Source of the DNA: Amphiura filiformis | Taxonomy: Eukaryota; Echinodermata; Ophiuroidea; Amphilepidida; Amphiuridae | Assembly: GCF_039555335.1 (NCBI RefSeq) | Contig: NC_092628.1 | Location: 100,645,893-100,709,892, forward strand | Direction: 5' to 3' | Length of the DNA: 64,000 nt | In this document: positions 23,201-33,326 of the stretch, piece after piece | Layout: every line of letters begins with the position of its first letter | Position numbering within the stretch: position 1 is the stretch's first letter | The notes under the pieces: generated by a model | What the model was told of the DNA's origin: nothing | Seen by the model: the letters and a program-made list of their open reading frames with translations, nothing else | Databases searched by the model: none | Program-made: the position numbers and the translations under genes

Positions 23201-26200
23201 GTCATGGTCTTTTATCCCTGGTATCAGTGGTATGGCTCCATCCCCATGCAAACTATTCCTTTTCGAATATTTGAATGCAAAGACACAATTTCATGCCTAA
23301 TTAATCACAAGGATTTTTTTTAAATATATATCCAAGCACTATGTTTTTAACTGCCATTTCTGAAGGAAAAAATGTTGCTTTATTTTTGACCGAGAAAATT
23401 AATTTCATAGCAAAAAGGTGTATCTGAATTGTGCTGATTTGACATGTATCGATCGCATTTCAGCGCGACTATGCATAACAAAATAAGCTGGTGACTAAAA
23501 GCTACTAAAGTTCTGCCTGAAATCAGATACGATAAGAGGGGTTTGTTGTTATTTTTCTGTTGGGGTGGGTGGGTGTCAGGCTTTATGGTAATTATGCCTA
23601 AGTTTCAAATCGGTATTGAAAATTGGTATAGTTGTGTAAAAGAGAACGTTTAGTAATAGCTTAAGTTTCAAAAAATATTTTAGTTTGATCTCGTTTGTAC
23701 ACAATCTCAGTGGCTAAAATATGTACACAAAATGAAATGGGTGTGGCCTATACAGGAAACAAACATCAAAGGTATTTCTTGCTACTATTTTGTTTCAATT
23801 GATGTACGTCCAAATTGTATCGCCATGGTCACCTTTAATTAAAAAGAAACCCTTCAAAAACATAATTGGCGTATAGTTGGAAAGAAATAGTAAATAATAC
23901 AGACATCATAACGCACAATACATTTCAATATTCTATTGTGAAAACGCTTCTGAGATCAGGTCATCGATATTAGCCAATCCCTGATGGACCACCCACTAAC
24001 ACGCAAACAAACATTCACAAAAATAAACAAAAACACGAAATCGACGCAATCAAAGTAAACGCAAAACCACCGCAACAAACAAACATACACAATAACACAC
24101 AAACATGCACATAATTGCTCACATTTACAGGCACAACAAAGTAGTTAGAGGTTAATAATTGCGAGTACTTCGTCCTTCGGAGGGGACGTTAATCTGCCGA
24201 TCTCAAGTTCACAAACAGTCACATCTGAGTAACTCCGTAACTAATGTTTAATCATGTGTGACTCTCTGTAGGTCTATATTTACAGGATAATGCATAATGA
24301 AAATACGATTAATCCATTAACACACACATACCCACCCCCACCCCCCACACACACCCCCACACACACACCAAAAGAAGAAGAAGAAGAAAAAGCGCTGTGA
24401 TTTATAGTGCGCTACGCACAGGCATAACGCCTAGCCGTTGATCCACAAGCCTCAGCACACTTTACAGGTTGTCGTTGACCACTACGGAACCATCCATTAA
24501 CCATTTAACAACAACACAGGGACTTGCAGCTAAGAAGAGCATCCTAGACATTCCACAATTGACCTTCGCAGTCACGATCAACAATATTAGCAGTATAAGT
24601 TCCTTGTCCATCAGGGGAATTTCAAGCTAACTCAATTTTCCACGAGAGCATACTAACCACCGCCAAGGTTCGAACCCACAACATCTCGCACCATAGTCGA
24701 ACGCCTTATTGTGCTACCTTGACTACTTATGACAATAACTTCTCTGGCTGCGTCATTAATTAAACTATACAAGACCATGACAAAATGAATGTTTTTGTTG
24801 TTAAACCTGAGGCTGAGGATGCATTTTACATGGTAACATGATAGTAAGAGTGGCCTCCATCCCGGGTCGCTACCTGAAGGCCTTGTGACAGTGGAGAAAT
24901 AATATTTCAAAAACGAGTTGGAAAAAAACCCCGACATACTGTTTTTTCTTTACAAATTAATGGTTAAACATTAAACAGATATTTATTTCACGCTGTTTCA
25001 TAGAGATCACAGCATCATTATGTGAAAAGGTGTGTTTTAAGTCCTTTCTTAAAAATTTGAAGTGATGGCGCAGAACGCAGAGCAGCTGGTAAAGTGTTCC
25101 ACAACCGGGGAGCAACAAAAGCGAATGATCTGTCGGCAGCAGATTGAAGATCGCGAGGTGTGAAAGTTTGTGAGTCTGGTAGTGTCGGTTGAAGATGGTA
25201 AGCCAGTACAGTGCAGGTAAGCCAGTACAAGGTATGATGGAGCAAAGCCATTTAGGCACTTGAAAACAATGACCAGGATTTTGAATTTTATTCTGTTCTT
25301 GATGATAAGCCAGTGGAGCTCTTTGATGAAAGGTGTTGCATGATCACGCTTCTTTCACACAAAATTAGTTTTGCCGCCCAATTTTGCAGTCTCGCGATGT
25401 CAGATGCGTTTGCTCCAAGGAGAACTGCATTGGCATAGTCGAGACGAGATAGAATTAATGACCTAACAATGTGGTGGCATGAGTCTCTGTCTAAGAACCA
25501 TATTATACGTGTTATGTTACGAAGATTGTAAGTTACACTACTACACAAGCTTGTAACGTGGGTTGACATGGAAAGCTGACAATCAAACAGGATACCCATA
25601 CAGATTGCGAACATTGTCAGAAGAAATGATACGAGGGGGTATCAAAAAGTTCTAATGCGGCCCATACACGTTCAATTTATTGATCAATATCAAAGACCCT
25701 TGATACAAGAGTGGACACACAATCTATCATTGTATACGCACAATGGTAGATTTTGTATCCACTCCTGCATCTAGGGTCCGCAATATTGATCAATAACATT
25801 GATCGTGTATGGGCCGCATAAGCCTCAACAAGAAGGCTTGAATTATTTTCGACATAGTCCCCCTTGACCTCAATGCACTTTGTCCAACGGTGTTCCAGCA
25901 TTCGGAAGCCCGCATGGAAGAAAGCTTCATTTTGGGCCTCCAAGTAGGACTCTACAGCCTCAATGACATCATTATCTGACTCATAATGGCGTCCATAAAT
26001 TTCGGATTTGAGTTTTGGAAACAGGTAGAAGTCAGATGGTGCCAGATCTGGTGAATAAGGCGGGTGGGACCACACCTGGTAGCTTCAGCCACTGTAACTT
26101 GCGCTCTATGGACAGGGGCATTGTCCTGCATTTGTTTGTCTTTAATGGCTTCTTTTCGCTGCTGCAGTTCTGACGCGTAGTACTCTCCAGTGATGGTTTC

Positions 26201-27990
26201 ACCTCTTCAAGGTAGTCAATCATAATGACACCCATGCTATCTCAAAAATTAGAGGCCATGGCCTTTCCAGCAGAAGCCACTTGCTTGAACTTCCTTGGAG
26301 GTGGAGATCCATGATACTTCCACTGCTTGCTTTGATATTTTGATTCTGGTTCAAAGTGATGAACCCATGTTTTAACCTGGGTGACAAATATGGAGTAAAA
26401 ATTATCTGGATCAGTCTGAAAACGCGCCAGAAGTTCCTTCGAAACGCCATGCCTGACAAGTTTATGATCTGGAGCCAGCATTCTCGGCACCCATCTTGTG
26501 GACAGCTTGCTCATACCTAAGGTGTCAGTCAAAACACTTTGCACTGAATCATAACTAATTCCCATCTTGTCAGCTATTTGTTGGATAGTCAAGCGTTTGT
26601 CCTCCACCACCATCCGGTGAATGGCGTCCACTTGATCTGCTGTTGTTGAAGATCCTGGGCGCCCGGACCTTGGATCATCTTCCAAACTCTCCCTCTCTCG
26701 CTTGAATTCAGCAGCCCATTGTGCTGACCATGTCATCATGGACGGCCTATGGTGGCATGCCCTTTCTATGAAGATATTTAACCACTGCACGAGCTTCTTG
26801 TTTATCCATTTTTGGATCTTTGCTGAATCTGAAGACTTTCAAAGGATCTCACCTGATAATAATAAATGACAGATATATGAATATCGGTGCATAACCTTAT
26901 ACGGCAACATACTTTTTAATTACAATGTAAATTTGGAGATGCTGCTATGCCTTCTAGGTGAGGCTTAGAACTTTTTGATACCCCCTCGTAACATTGTTAA
27001 CAATTTAAAGAAGATGGATATTAGATTTGTGTGGTGAAACAGCAATAAAAACTCCGTTTTGTTATCGTTCAGCATCAACATATTGGTAGTCATGTACAGT
27101 TTTATTTCGCTAATGCAGTTTGAGAATCTTGAAGTCTTGAATCGAATAGCAACGTTTGCCCAGTATTTTTTGTGGGACAAGGAATGTCCTTCTGACATCA
27201 AATAATTTTGATTTTTTGAAATTCGCGATATAATACAAATTTGATGGCAAATTATTAAAATTTGACATTTTTGATATTTAATATCCTCAAAGTAAACTTT
27301 ATTAATCTAATGATAATGAAGTGTATGTAGCTGGGATGAGAAGCTGACCATCAATTGAAAATTTTGACCTTTCATATTGAAGATATACATTTTCCCCAAA
27401 AGACCCATTTTTTTGGGTGTGTTGGGGGGCTTTGGAAAAAAATCTATATCTTCTCAATACGAAAGATAAAATTTTCACATGATGGAAGGCTTTTAATCTC
27501 AGCTACATGCACTTTAAGTACATATCATAAGATTTGTACAATTTAATTCCAGGAGTGTTAAATTAAAAATAAAATCAATTTTTAACCATTTGCCATAAAA
27601 TTAAATCATACCGCAAATTTCACAAAAATCAAAATCATTTGATATCAGAAGGACATTCCTCGTTTTCAAAATGCATTTCGATATGTCTGATGTGCCCTCA
27701 GGTCCCACAACGTCGCTATCCGAGCCCTTAAAATTAAATTAAAATTTACACTTATATAATTTGTTATTTCATTGCAGAGCTCCTCTTTGAAGACTCACAT
27801 GCGAACCCATTCTGGAGAGCGTCCATACATGTGTAATATCTGTAAGAAGTCATTCGCTGACAGCTCAACATTAACTAAACATCGTAGAACACATACAGGC
27901 GAAAAACCATACCAATGTAGCGTGTGTCTGCAACAGTTCTCTCAATCTGGAAACCTGAAGAGGCATATGAAGGTACATACGGATAACTGA
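19958..27990 (+). CDS. gl: Glass-like zinc finger transcription factor, five coding exons
   Basis: Join of 19958-20241, 20870-21101, 21486-21901, 22675-23092 and 27778-27990 gives 520 residues. Phases agree at every junction, with GT donors and AG acceptors throughout. Residues 385-518 form five C2H2 fingers spaced 28 residues apart: [85 protein letters not shown]. This order and the words [24 protein letters not shown] and QSGNLKRH are what I know from Drosophila Glass, the zinc finger activator of photoreceptor differentiation. The N-terminal 384 residues are Ser/Pro/Tyr-rich and of low complexity, as expected for an activation region. The start ATG sits in GAGCCATGG. A role in photoreceptor or neural gene control is inferred from the family. 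An in-phase alternative donor for exon 2 exists at 21084. Confidence 0.87.
20275..20792. repeat. CTCTT/CTCCT pyrimidine microsatellite in glass intron 1
   Basis: About 520 bp almost purely C and T, first CTCTT units, then mixed CTCC, then CTCCT units. It fills most of the 628-bp intron. A long - strand frame across it is a by-product. Confidence 0.95.
20870..21101 (+). CDS. gl: glass-like exon 2
   Basis: The acceptor is TTTGTATTTAG. The exon encodes [18 protein letters not shown] to [10 protein letters not shown]. Two donors are compatible in phase: GGG before GTAAAA (exon end 21101, chosen) and GAG before GTACCC (exon end 21083), which would drop the six residues VPSDIG. Confidence 0.72.
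21486..21901 (+). CDS. gl: glass-like exon 3
   Basis: The acceptor is TTTTTCCACAG. The exon encodes [16 protein letters not shown] and a Tyr/Ser/Pro-rich stretch to LSGY, and ends in TATGA before GTAAGT. It looks like a low-complexity activation region. Confidence 0.83.
22085..22631 (+). mobile_element. tRNA-derived SINE, interrupted by a MITE
   Basis: A B-box GGGTTCGAACCC at about 22133 and the body GAGTTAGCTTGAAATTCCCC match the SINE at 24380-24725 (inverted). The 3' part GTCCCTGTCTTGTTGTTTAA also matches and ends in an AATGA repeat (22600-22630). A 254-bp MITE splits it. It lies in glass intron 3, just upstream of the exon 4 acceptor. Confidence 0.75.
22287..22540. mobile_element. MITE with CTTTGATCAGCTCG termini, copy A
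   Basis: CTTTGATCAGCTCGTAATCG and CGATTACGAGCTGATCAAAG are inverted ends. Copy B is at 47649-49684 and is interrupted by further elements. Copy A serves as the uninterrupted reference. Confidence 0.85.
22675..23092 (+). CDS. gl: glass-like exon 4 (zinc fingers 1, 2 and half of 3)
   Basis: The acceptor is TTTGCTTTCAG. Fingers begin at CHIC (about 22896) and CQLC, and the third finger is cut after [10 protein letters not shown] at CAG before GTAAGA. An intron inside a finger is a helpful landmark for comparing gene structures. Confidence 0.88.
23093..24379. other. glass intron 4, first part: nothing recognised
   Basis: AT-rich; a short CA-rich stretch lies near 24320-24370. The patch near 23385-23420 (ACCGAGAAAATTAATTTC) belongs to a dispersed repeat also at 9665 and 11270. 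Confidence 0.55.
24380..24725 (-). mobile_element. tRNA-derived SINE with TTC tail
   Basis: On the - strand, a tRNA-like head with B-box GGGTTCGAACC (about 24665) is followed by the body GAGTTAGCTTGAAATTCCCC, a tail with GTGCGTAGCGCACTATAAAT, and a TTCTTCTTC run at about 24373-24385. Same family as 22085-22631. Confidence 0.8.
25656..25818. mobile_element. Small MITE with TAA target duplication (Harbinger-like)
   Basis: TGCGGCCCATACACG and CGTGTATGGGCCGCA are inverted ends. TAA lies at 25653-25655 and 25819-25821. The opposite mariner terminus reads uninterrupted AGTTCTAAGCCTCA, so the insertion in this terminus is shown directly. A TWA duplication is typical of the PIF/Harbinger group; assignment by that feature only. 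Confidence 0.9.
25835..26809 (-). pseudogene. mariner transposase, decayed
   Basis: Start at 26809 ([20 protein letters not shown]), then stop and frame changes, then [18 protein letters not shown], the helix-turn-helix [33 protein letters not shown] and [20 protein letters not shown]. The second and third catalytic Asp ([16 protein letters not shown]) are present. The first, normally in GDETW, is replaced by QVKTW. A frameshift lies between QDNAPVH and PPYSPDL. The copy cannot be active. Confidence 0.9.
27133..27727. mobile_element. TTAA-type foldback element, diverged copy
   Basis: The inverted halves share TGTGGGAC, AAGGAATGTCCTTCTGA, and ATTTTGACCTTTCATATTGA around a T-rich centre near 27410. 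The right edge is CCC followed by TTAA at 27728; the left edge is TTGA at 27129. It matches the complete copy at 39863-40527. Confidence 0.8.
27778..27990 (+). CDS. gl: glass-like exon 5 (rest of finger 3, fingers 4 and 5)
   Basis: The acceptor is TTTCATTGCAG. The exon encodes [18 protein letters not shown], two complete fingers and a short end KVHTDN before TGA. The C-terminus stops right after the last finger, shorter than I expect for Drosophila Glass. Confidence 0.88.
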   Translation, partial: SSSLKTHMRTHSGERPYMCNICKKSFADSSTLTKHRRTHTGEKPYQCSVCLQQFSQSGNLKRHMKVHTDN

Positions 27991-28108
27991 TGCAACGACC
28001 ATGCTATAGCAAGAACGAGTCTCATCTAAAACATTTTTTTGTAAAAACTGATAACTAAACAACTCCATTCATATACGAGTGTATATTCATACGTAGTGGT
28101 AGATGAAA

Positions 28109-28380
28109 TGAATAAAGAGTTAACAGCACTACACTATTTTCCGCTCACCTGGAACGTTTTCACTAGATATATATAGACTAGCGTCTTCAGCAGATGGTGA
28201 TGCTGTGATGATATCTTGTCTACAATCGGGATATCCCTCTCTGATGACAAGATTGTAGACAAGATATCATCAGTGCCAGAAAAATGAGTGCGTCATCTTC
28301 TGCTGAGACGCTAGTCGATCTAGTGTAAACGTTCCAGGTAAGCGAAAAACAGTGTAATGTTGAAGTTAACTCTTTATTCA
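28109..28380. mobile_element. Foldback MITE downstream of the glass-like gene
   Basis: TGAATAAAGAGTTAAC and GTTAACTCTTTATTCA are the ends. The arms share ACACTATTTTCCGCT, CCTGGAACGTTT, GACTAGCGTCTTCAGCAGA and GATATCTTGTCTACAAT in inverted order. The first AATAAA after the stop codon (28111) is the terminal repeat itself. Confidence 0.85.
28111..28116 (+). terminator. Candidate poly(A) signal for glass-like gene
   Basis: AATAAA, 121 bases after the stop codon, supplied by the terminal repeat of the adjacent MITE. Not proven to be used. Confidence 0.45.
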
Positions 28381-29310
28381 ACTCCATCCATGTATAAAGG
28401 TTTATAGAACTTCGAAATAATATTGTATATAGTAGAGACATTTTTACTCCACGAATGTACAGTTTTAGCTATGTTTTTAGTTGCGTGGCTTGTAAGTAAC
28501 AAAACAATGAATTCAAATTCTGGACTTGCCACAATTTTTAGTTTAATAATTGGCGACAGATTCAACGGGTCTGCAACAGATTACGCAAAGGCTTGATTGG
28601 TGTTTTGATCATGCATGGGATTTAAGGGTAGACGAGGTATTGTTGGGCGAAGCAACCTAAAAATCGATTTTTTTTTTTTTTTTCAATATATTATTGAAAA
28701 TTAACACCTTGATGTTTTGCAAAAGTTAGTTCTACAAATCGTATACTTTGCAAACTTGCTTAATTTATTGTTGTTAATGAGTGATGTACGTATTACAAAA
28801 GTGTTGTTGTTTCAGCCCTCTTTACAACGTAACTCAAGAACCGCAGCACATATAAAAGTATATCTGTGATATTTTAATTCTTCTACACGCTCGCTATGAA
28901 TTGAGCAATGCAGTTTTTGCCAATGCTTACTACCATTCGTAAGATGCTGTGAACTACCAAATCACAACAGTTTAAAATAATCAATAACCTTAACCTTGAA
29001 CATGTTGATTACAGGCACGTCAATCAAGTCTCTGCACATTCTGATGAAGACTTAGTGAACGGGTCGCAATGCATCCGAACTTCGTTAATGAGTCCAGAAA
29101 TCGGGTTCATGTTTTCCTATAATTGTTAGCTGCGCACTGATGAAGCCTTAAAAATCAATAATAGTTTTAAACATTATGATTAATGTGCGACATAAAAACA
29201 GTAAAATTAAAAACATTTCATGGTAGAGTGTGATACCTTATAAGATACCTATTTCATTGAATGGTTTCAGGTTTCTTTATTGTTTGTTGGTATGCTTTGA
29301 TGAAATATTT
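28381..29310. other. No gene seen; dispersed repeat at 28626-28830
   Basis: The segment AAAAATCGATTTTT, then TTCAATATATTATTGAAAAT, then GTTTCAGCCCTC recurs inverted at 53285-53460 inside CES-A intron 4. Confidence 0.55.
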
Positions 29311-29532
29311 CAGACAAAAGAAACAGTTAACAACAGCAGCAACAACAACAACAACTTTCAAATGTTAATATATTTCTTGAAACCTTATTATAGGGGTGAG
29401 ACTCGAAGGGGGCATTCAATTCAGACAAAAGAAACAGTTAACAACAGCAGAAACAACAACAACAAGTTTCAAATGTTATTATATTTCTTGAAACCTTATT
29501 ATAGGGGTGAGACTCGAAGTGGGGCATTCAAC
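29311..29532 (+). repeat. Two-copy 111-bp tandem duplication
   Basis: CAGACAAAAGAAACAGTTAA starts at 29311 and again at 29422. Both copies contain a CAACAACAA tract and end GGTGAGACTCGAAG. A few mismatches separate them. The open frame across them is short and not supported as a gene. Confidence 0.9.
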
Positions 29533-30645
29533 TTAAAGTTAGGTAGGGGTGTGAACGTTGGACCATGAGAACTAATCTTTGGGCAAAATAGTTGCTTCTA
29601 AATTGAAATTTCAGCATATTCGTAATTCGTTTATAATCTATATTGAATAGGGATCTTAATAAATTCCAAATGTTTCTAAATTTGAGCTAACATGGCTAAA
29701 GAGCTATTATCAGAGTTTGAGGCTAAAGAACTGGAGCATGATCTTCAAATGTGGGTGTCCGGATACTACCAAGATCCTTGACCGCCGCGCACACCTGTAC
29801 CACATTAACATATGAGTGCCCCTCCCCCCGGGTGAACCAGATAGGTTGGGTATGTACGGTGGTGGTGGGGGTGCGCTGCTACCATTACAGGTATCATGGG
29901 TACTCAAAAATGCATGATAGCAATTGAAACGTAAAAGTTTTTGGCGGGAAGAGGGTATCAAATTTTAAACAGGGTTAAATTATTAAAGTTGTGTTACCAT
30001 AAAATGTATTCTTCTAATCATATGGATTCAGAAAATGTATAGTTTGACCTATCGAGGATGAACTATTTTTGAGTTACTATATCACTGATTTTGACGAAAG
30101 AGATATGTTAAAATGTTTGTTTTCATAAATTCAAATTCACGAATAGTTTGCACTTTCTAGAATGTTTCATTACCAGTAACGCAGCAAAATAGGTCGGTCA
30201 ATAGGAGTTAGTGGAAAAGCAGGTTTGTTCAATTGCATGCATTGTTGTGTACTTCTGGTAGCAGTGCAGATGTGCTCCTCCCCCGGCATGCCCGGGTGGT
30301 ACCAAAACCCCTAATCGAGGGGGTAAAGTCACCTATATATTTAAGCAGTAATCATGTTCCTGGCTGACATCATTTAGCCCACTGTGCAATAAGTCTACAG
30401 TGCAATATTAAGATACTTCTACTGGGAAACTATACTTCTAGTCCTGGGTTTTTTTTTAAAGGTGGCAAAATGCACATTGGTGCTATATTATTATAATGAG
30501 TTTATTGATATGCATAGCAAAAAAGTTAGCACCTGATGCTCGTATGTGAACTGAAATTAATTATAAGCGTGTGATAAGCACGTACAGAATGGTCTCCGTA
30601 CGTGTACGCGCATTTTATCTGCATATGTGTCAGTATGGTAGGCAT
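29533..30645. other. No gene seen
   Basis: AT-rich. Contains a fragment of the TATAGTTTGACCTAT dispersed repeat near 30020-30070. Confidence 0.6.
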
Positions 30646-30648
30646 AAT

Positions 30649-30988
30649 GGGCTATTCCAGAAAATAGATGCACACCCCCTATAGAGGAGTTCGGATATCC
30701 GGACTTTTTGTCCACTCATGACTGTTGGAAATCCAGACTTTTAAAGTGCCCAAAGGCAAAAAAATCCGGCAGAAAAATAGTTTAAAATCAGAAATCCTCA
30801 ATTTGAGAGCTCATTTTCAACATTTCCGTTATTTTCTCTTCATTTGATTGGATTTCCAAGTTTTTCCAGTAACATTGGCAACTGGAAATCCAGTCGTTTT
30901 CAGAAAGCAAACTTGGAAATCCGGACATTTCTTTGATTGAAAATTTACTCCTCTATAGGGGGTGTGCACCTATTTTCTGGAATAGCCC
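30649..30988. mobile_element. TIR element family B, copy 2
   Basis: Same termini as 11678-12018. AAT lies on both sides (30646-30648 and 30989-30991). It is 340 bp and very similar to copy 1, so both are probably young. Confidence 0.92.
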
Positions 30989-30992
30989 AATA

Positions 30993-31476
30993 AACATCTC
31001 AAAACTAACCCCCCTTAAATAATGGCCATTATTCAAAAACGGGCGATTGTATTACAAATCTGGAAAATGCGTTGGAAGCAGAATTTATTTTTGCACATTT
31101 TGACACCTCATTTGTAGCAATTGACTAAATATTGACGTCACAGCGTACATTTAAATCAATGTGACCCAGGATTTGAAAGTTGCAGTAAATTATATTGATT
31201 TGTATTCAGTATAATGGAAGGAAATCTGTGTAATGATATCTGAGTGTTTTTGTATTGTTGTAAGCAGCGTGGTAAGTGCAACTTTCAAATCTGGATCTCA
31301 CTACATTAAATTGACCGGCGTTTTATTGTTTTCAGGGCTATCGTATCAAAGGAGGTATCAAAATGTGCAGAAATAAATTCTGCTTCCAACGCATTTTACA
31401 GATTTGTAATACAATAGCCCATTTTGTGAAAAATTGCCATTATTTAAGGTGGATTAGTTACTTTTTTTGAGATGTT
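30993..31476. mobile_element. Foldback element, AACATCTC termini, TA-flanked
   Basis: AACATCTCAAAACTAACCCC is inverted against AGTTACTTTTTTTGAGATGTT. The arms also share GGAAAATGCGTTGGAAGCAG and TTGCACATTTTGA inverted. TA lies at 30991-30992 and 31477-31478. It abuts the family B element within three bases. Confidence 0.82.
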
Positions 31477-31478
31477 TA

Positions 31479-31914
31479 TATTTATACATCATGTGTAGTG
31501 TATAAGTTCAATTTACGTGCATTTACGTGTATCCGTATTGTAGAATATTGCTGTCAGGCAGGCCTGGTGTCAGGTTCGATTCCTTTAAGACGGTCAAGAG
31601 CCTCTGAGATATTTATTTAAAACTGTATGATTTTATTTAGCTCGGATTATTTCTTTTCTGTCTTAATCATCTCAGCTGCTACAATTTTGGAATATATATC
31701 ATGTTTATGTCGGAATTTATTTTCTAAATTAAATTCCATGGGTGTAGAATGGATAATCAAAGGCTCAGTGGCGCAGCAGCCCGGTGGTGGGGGAGGGGGT
31801 GGCGGAGCATGACGGTCGCAAATTGGCTATTTGGGCCCGATCCTCCATGCACTATAAAGTCGAGCTGCAGAGCTTTGTAGCAGGCATTTTGTGCATTGTA
31901 AAGTATTTTGTCAG
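31479..31914. other. No gene seen
   Basis: Contains a G-rich stretch near 31780-31805 only. Confidence 0.6.
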
Positions 31915-32015
31915 AATTTTACATTACCCGATATTAAATGTTATTAAAACGTTTTTACCAAAACCCAAAATATAACCTGTTTAAAACGTTTTAAAAACGT
32001 TTTGTGTTTGCTGGG
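31915..32015 (-). mobile_element. Family A TIR element, end fragment
   Basis: TTATTAAAACGTTTTTACC to TTTGTGTTTGCTGGG, the same terminal half as 130-238. The rest is missing. Confidence 0.75.
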
Positions 32016-32279
32016 TTCTTGCAAAATATGTTTTGTGGTGTATTTTGTCAATATATATATAGCTATTAAATGAAAATGTGCACTACATAATAAAAATACC
32101 GTGTATTTGTATTTCATTAGTACTGTTAATCAGCAAAATGGGACGATGGGCACAAATATGTAATGGGCGATAAAAAGGGACTAAAACATTATAGCCCTGG
32201 ACTGTGTTAAATACTTATATTAAACACTTCCCATATGCCTAATCGATGCGTAAATACGTTTAAAACATAAACAATATGA

Positions 32280-32283
32280 TGAT

Positions 32284-32315
<32 letters not shown>

Positions 32316-32340
32316 AAACAACAACAACAACAACAACAAC

Positions 32341-32376
<36 letters not shown>

Positions 32377-32442
32377 TCTTAATAATTCTTAATAATTAAT
32401 AATAATAATGATACTAATAACAATAAAAATAATAATAAATAA

Positions 32443-32500
<58 letters not shown>

Positions 32501-32592
32501 TCTTAATAATAATGATACTAATAACAATAAAAATAATAGCGCCTAATAATAAATAATAATAATAATAATAATAATAATAAGCAATATGTTCT
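32280..32592. repeat. (CAA)n and (AAT)n compound microsatellite
   Basis: About 60 bp of CAA units followed by about 250 bp of AAT units with interruptions such as TTCTTAATAATAATGATAC. Confidence 0.95.
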
Positions 32593-33247
32593 ACACTCTT
32601 AATATAATTTTTCTGGGATTGGCCTATAAACGATCACCAAGACTAAAAGATTAAAATCAACATTTATCCAACGAAAGTGACATGTATTTAAAAATGGCAC
32701 TCTAGGAAAGTGCTTCAAGCGCATGTACAACGTGTCGTAAAATTACTTGTGATAGCGCGTTGCACATACAAATGTTTTATAATAATCGTGGGAGTCATAA
32801 CAATCGATAGCCAACACCGTACAAATGAAATATAAGAATACCTAGATAAATGAGTAAGACCAGTAATATTTTTTGAAATATTTGCAAATGAATCTTTCAA
32901 TTCATGAACATAGCTAATAATCACCTAGCAGCTAGTACACCATGTGCTAGCTATCTACAGTAGATAGCAAATAAGTTGCAAGCAGTTGAGTGTATTAATA
33001 ATAATGCTTAGTGAAACTCAATGCCTGCGCATTGAAATCAATTTGCCCAAAATAACTATATAGTATGGGTTTTTCTTGTGTCAAGATCATTATGTGTATG
33101 GTATTATTATACCTGTGTGGCGTGCAAGTTCAATAATAAAAGGCGTTCTTTATGGTTCACGTGCTTCGTTTTACTGTGACCTGCTGAAGGCATAGCGTAA
33201 GGTCAGATCCATGTATTGTTATGCGTAAATCGACTGCAATGATATAG
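32593..33247. other. Upstream region of the 14-3-3 gene
   Basis: No coding frame; it holds the presumed promoter of the gene at 33327. CACGTGCTTC at about 33159 contains an E-box type CACGTG. Confidence 0.5.
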
Positions 33248-33254
33248 TATAAAA
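33248..33254 (+). promoter_or_regulatory. Candidate TATA box of 14-3-3 gene
   Basis: TATAAAA, 73 bases before the ATG. The position fits a short 5' UTR. Confidence 0.5.
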
Positions 33255-33326
33255 TTTCCGCTTGGGGAAAAACGGCTTTTGAACATTGGAACATACGCTT
33301 ACTAGAAAAGTGGGATTTGGTTCAAA

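Larger units (their letters stand above)
25632..26988 (-). mobile_element. mariner DNA transposon
   Basis: The termini CGAGGGGGTATCAAAAAGTT and AACTTTTTGATACCCCCTCG are inverted. TA stands at 25630-25631 and 26989-26990. It lies inside a LINE and carries a small TAA-flanked element close to one end. Confidence 0.95.
24955..27128 (-). mobile_element. CR1/L2-like LINE 3' fragment, split by a mariner
   Basis: The - strand encodes [18 protein letters not shown] then, across the mariner insertion, [40 protein letters not shown] and [12 protein letters not shown] to LKTHLFT. This is the C-terminal half of a CR1/L2-clade polymerase. Several frameshifts make it dead. The 3' UTR ends near 24955. The reading continues correctly if 25632-26988 and one TA are removed. 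Confidence 0.88.

Noticed and set aside
29230-29568. 112-codon frame with internal repeat
   Set aside because: Made by the 111-bp tandem duplication, whose period is a multiple of three; no homology seen.
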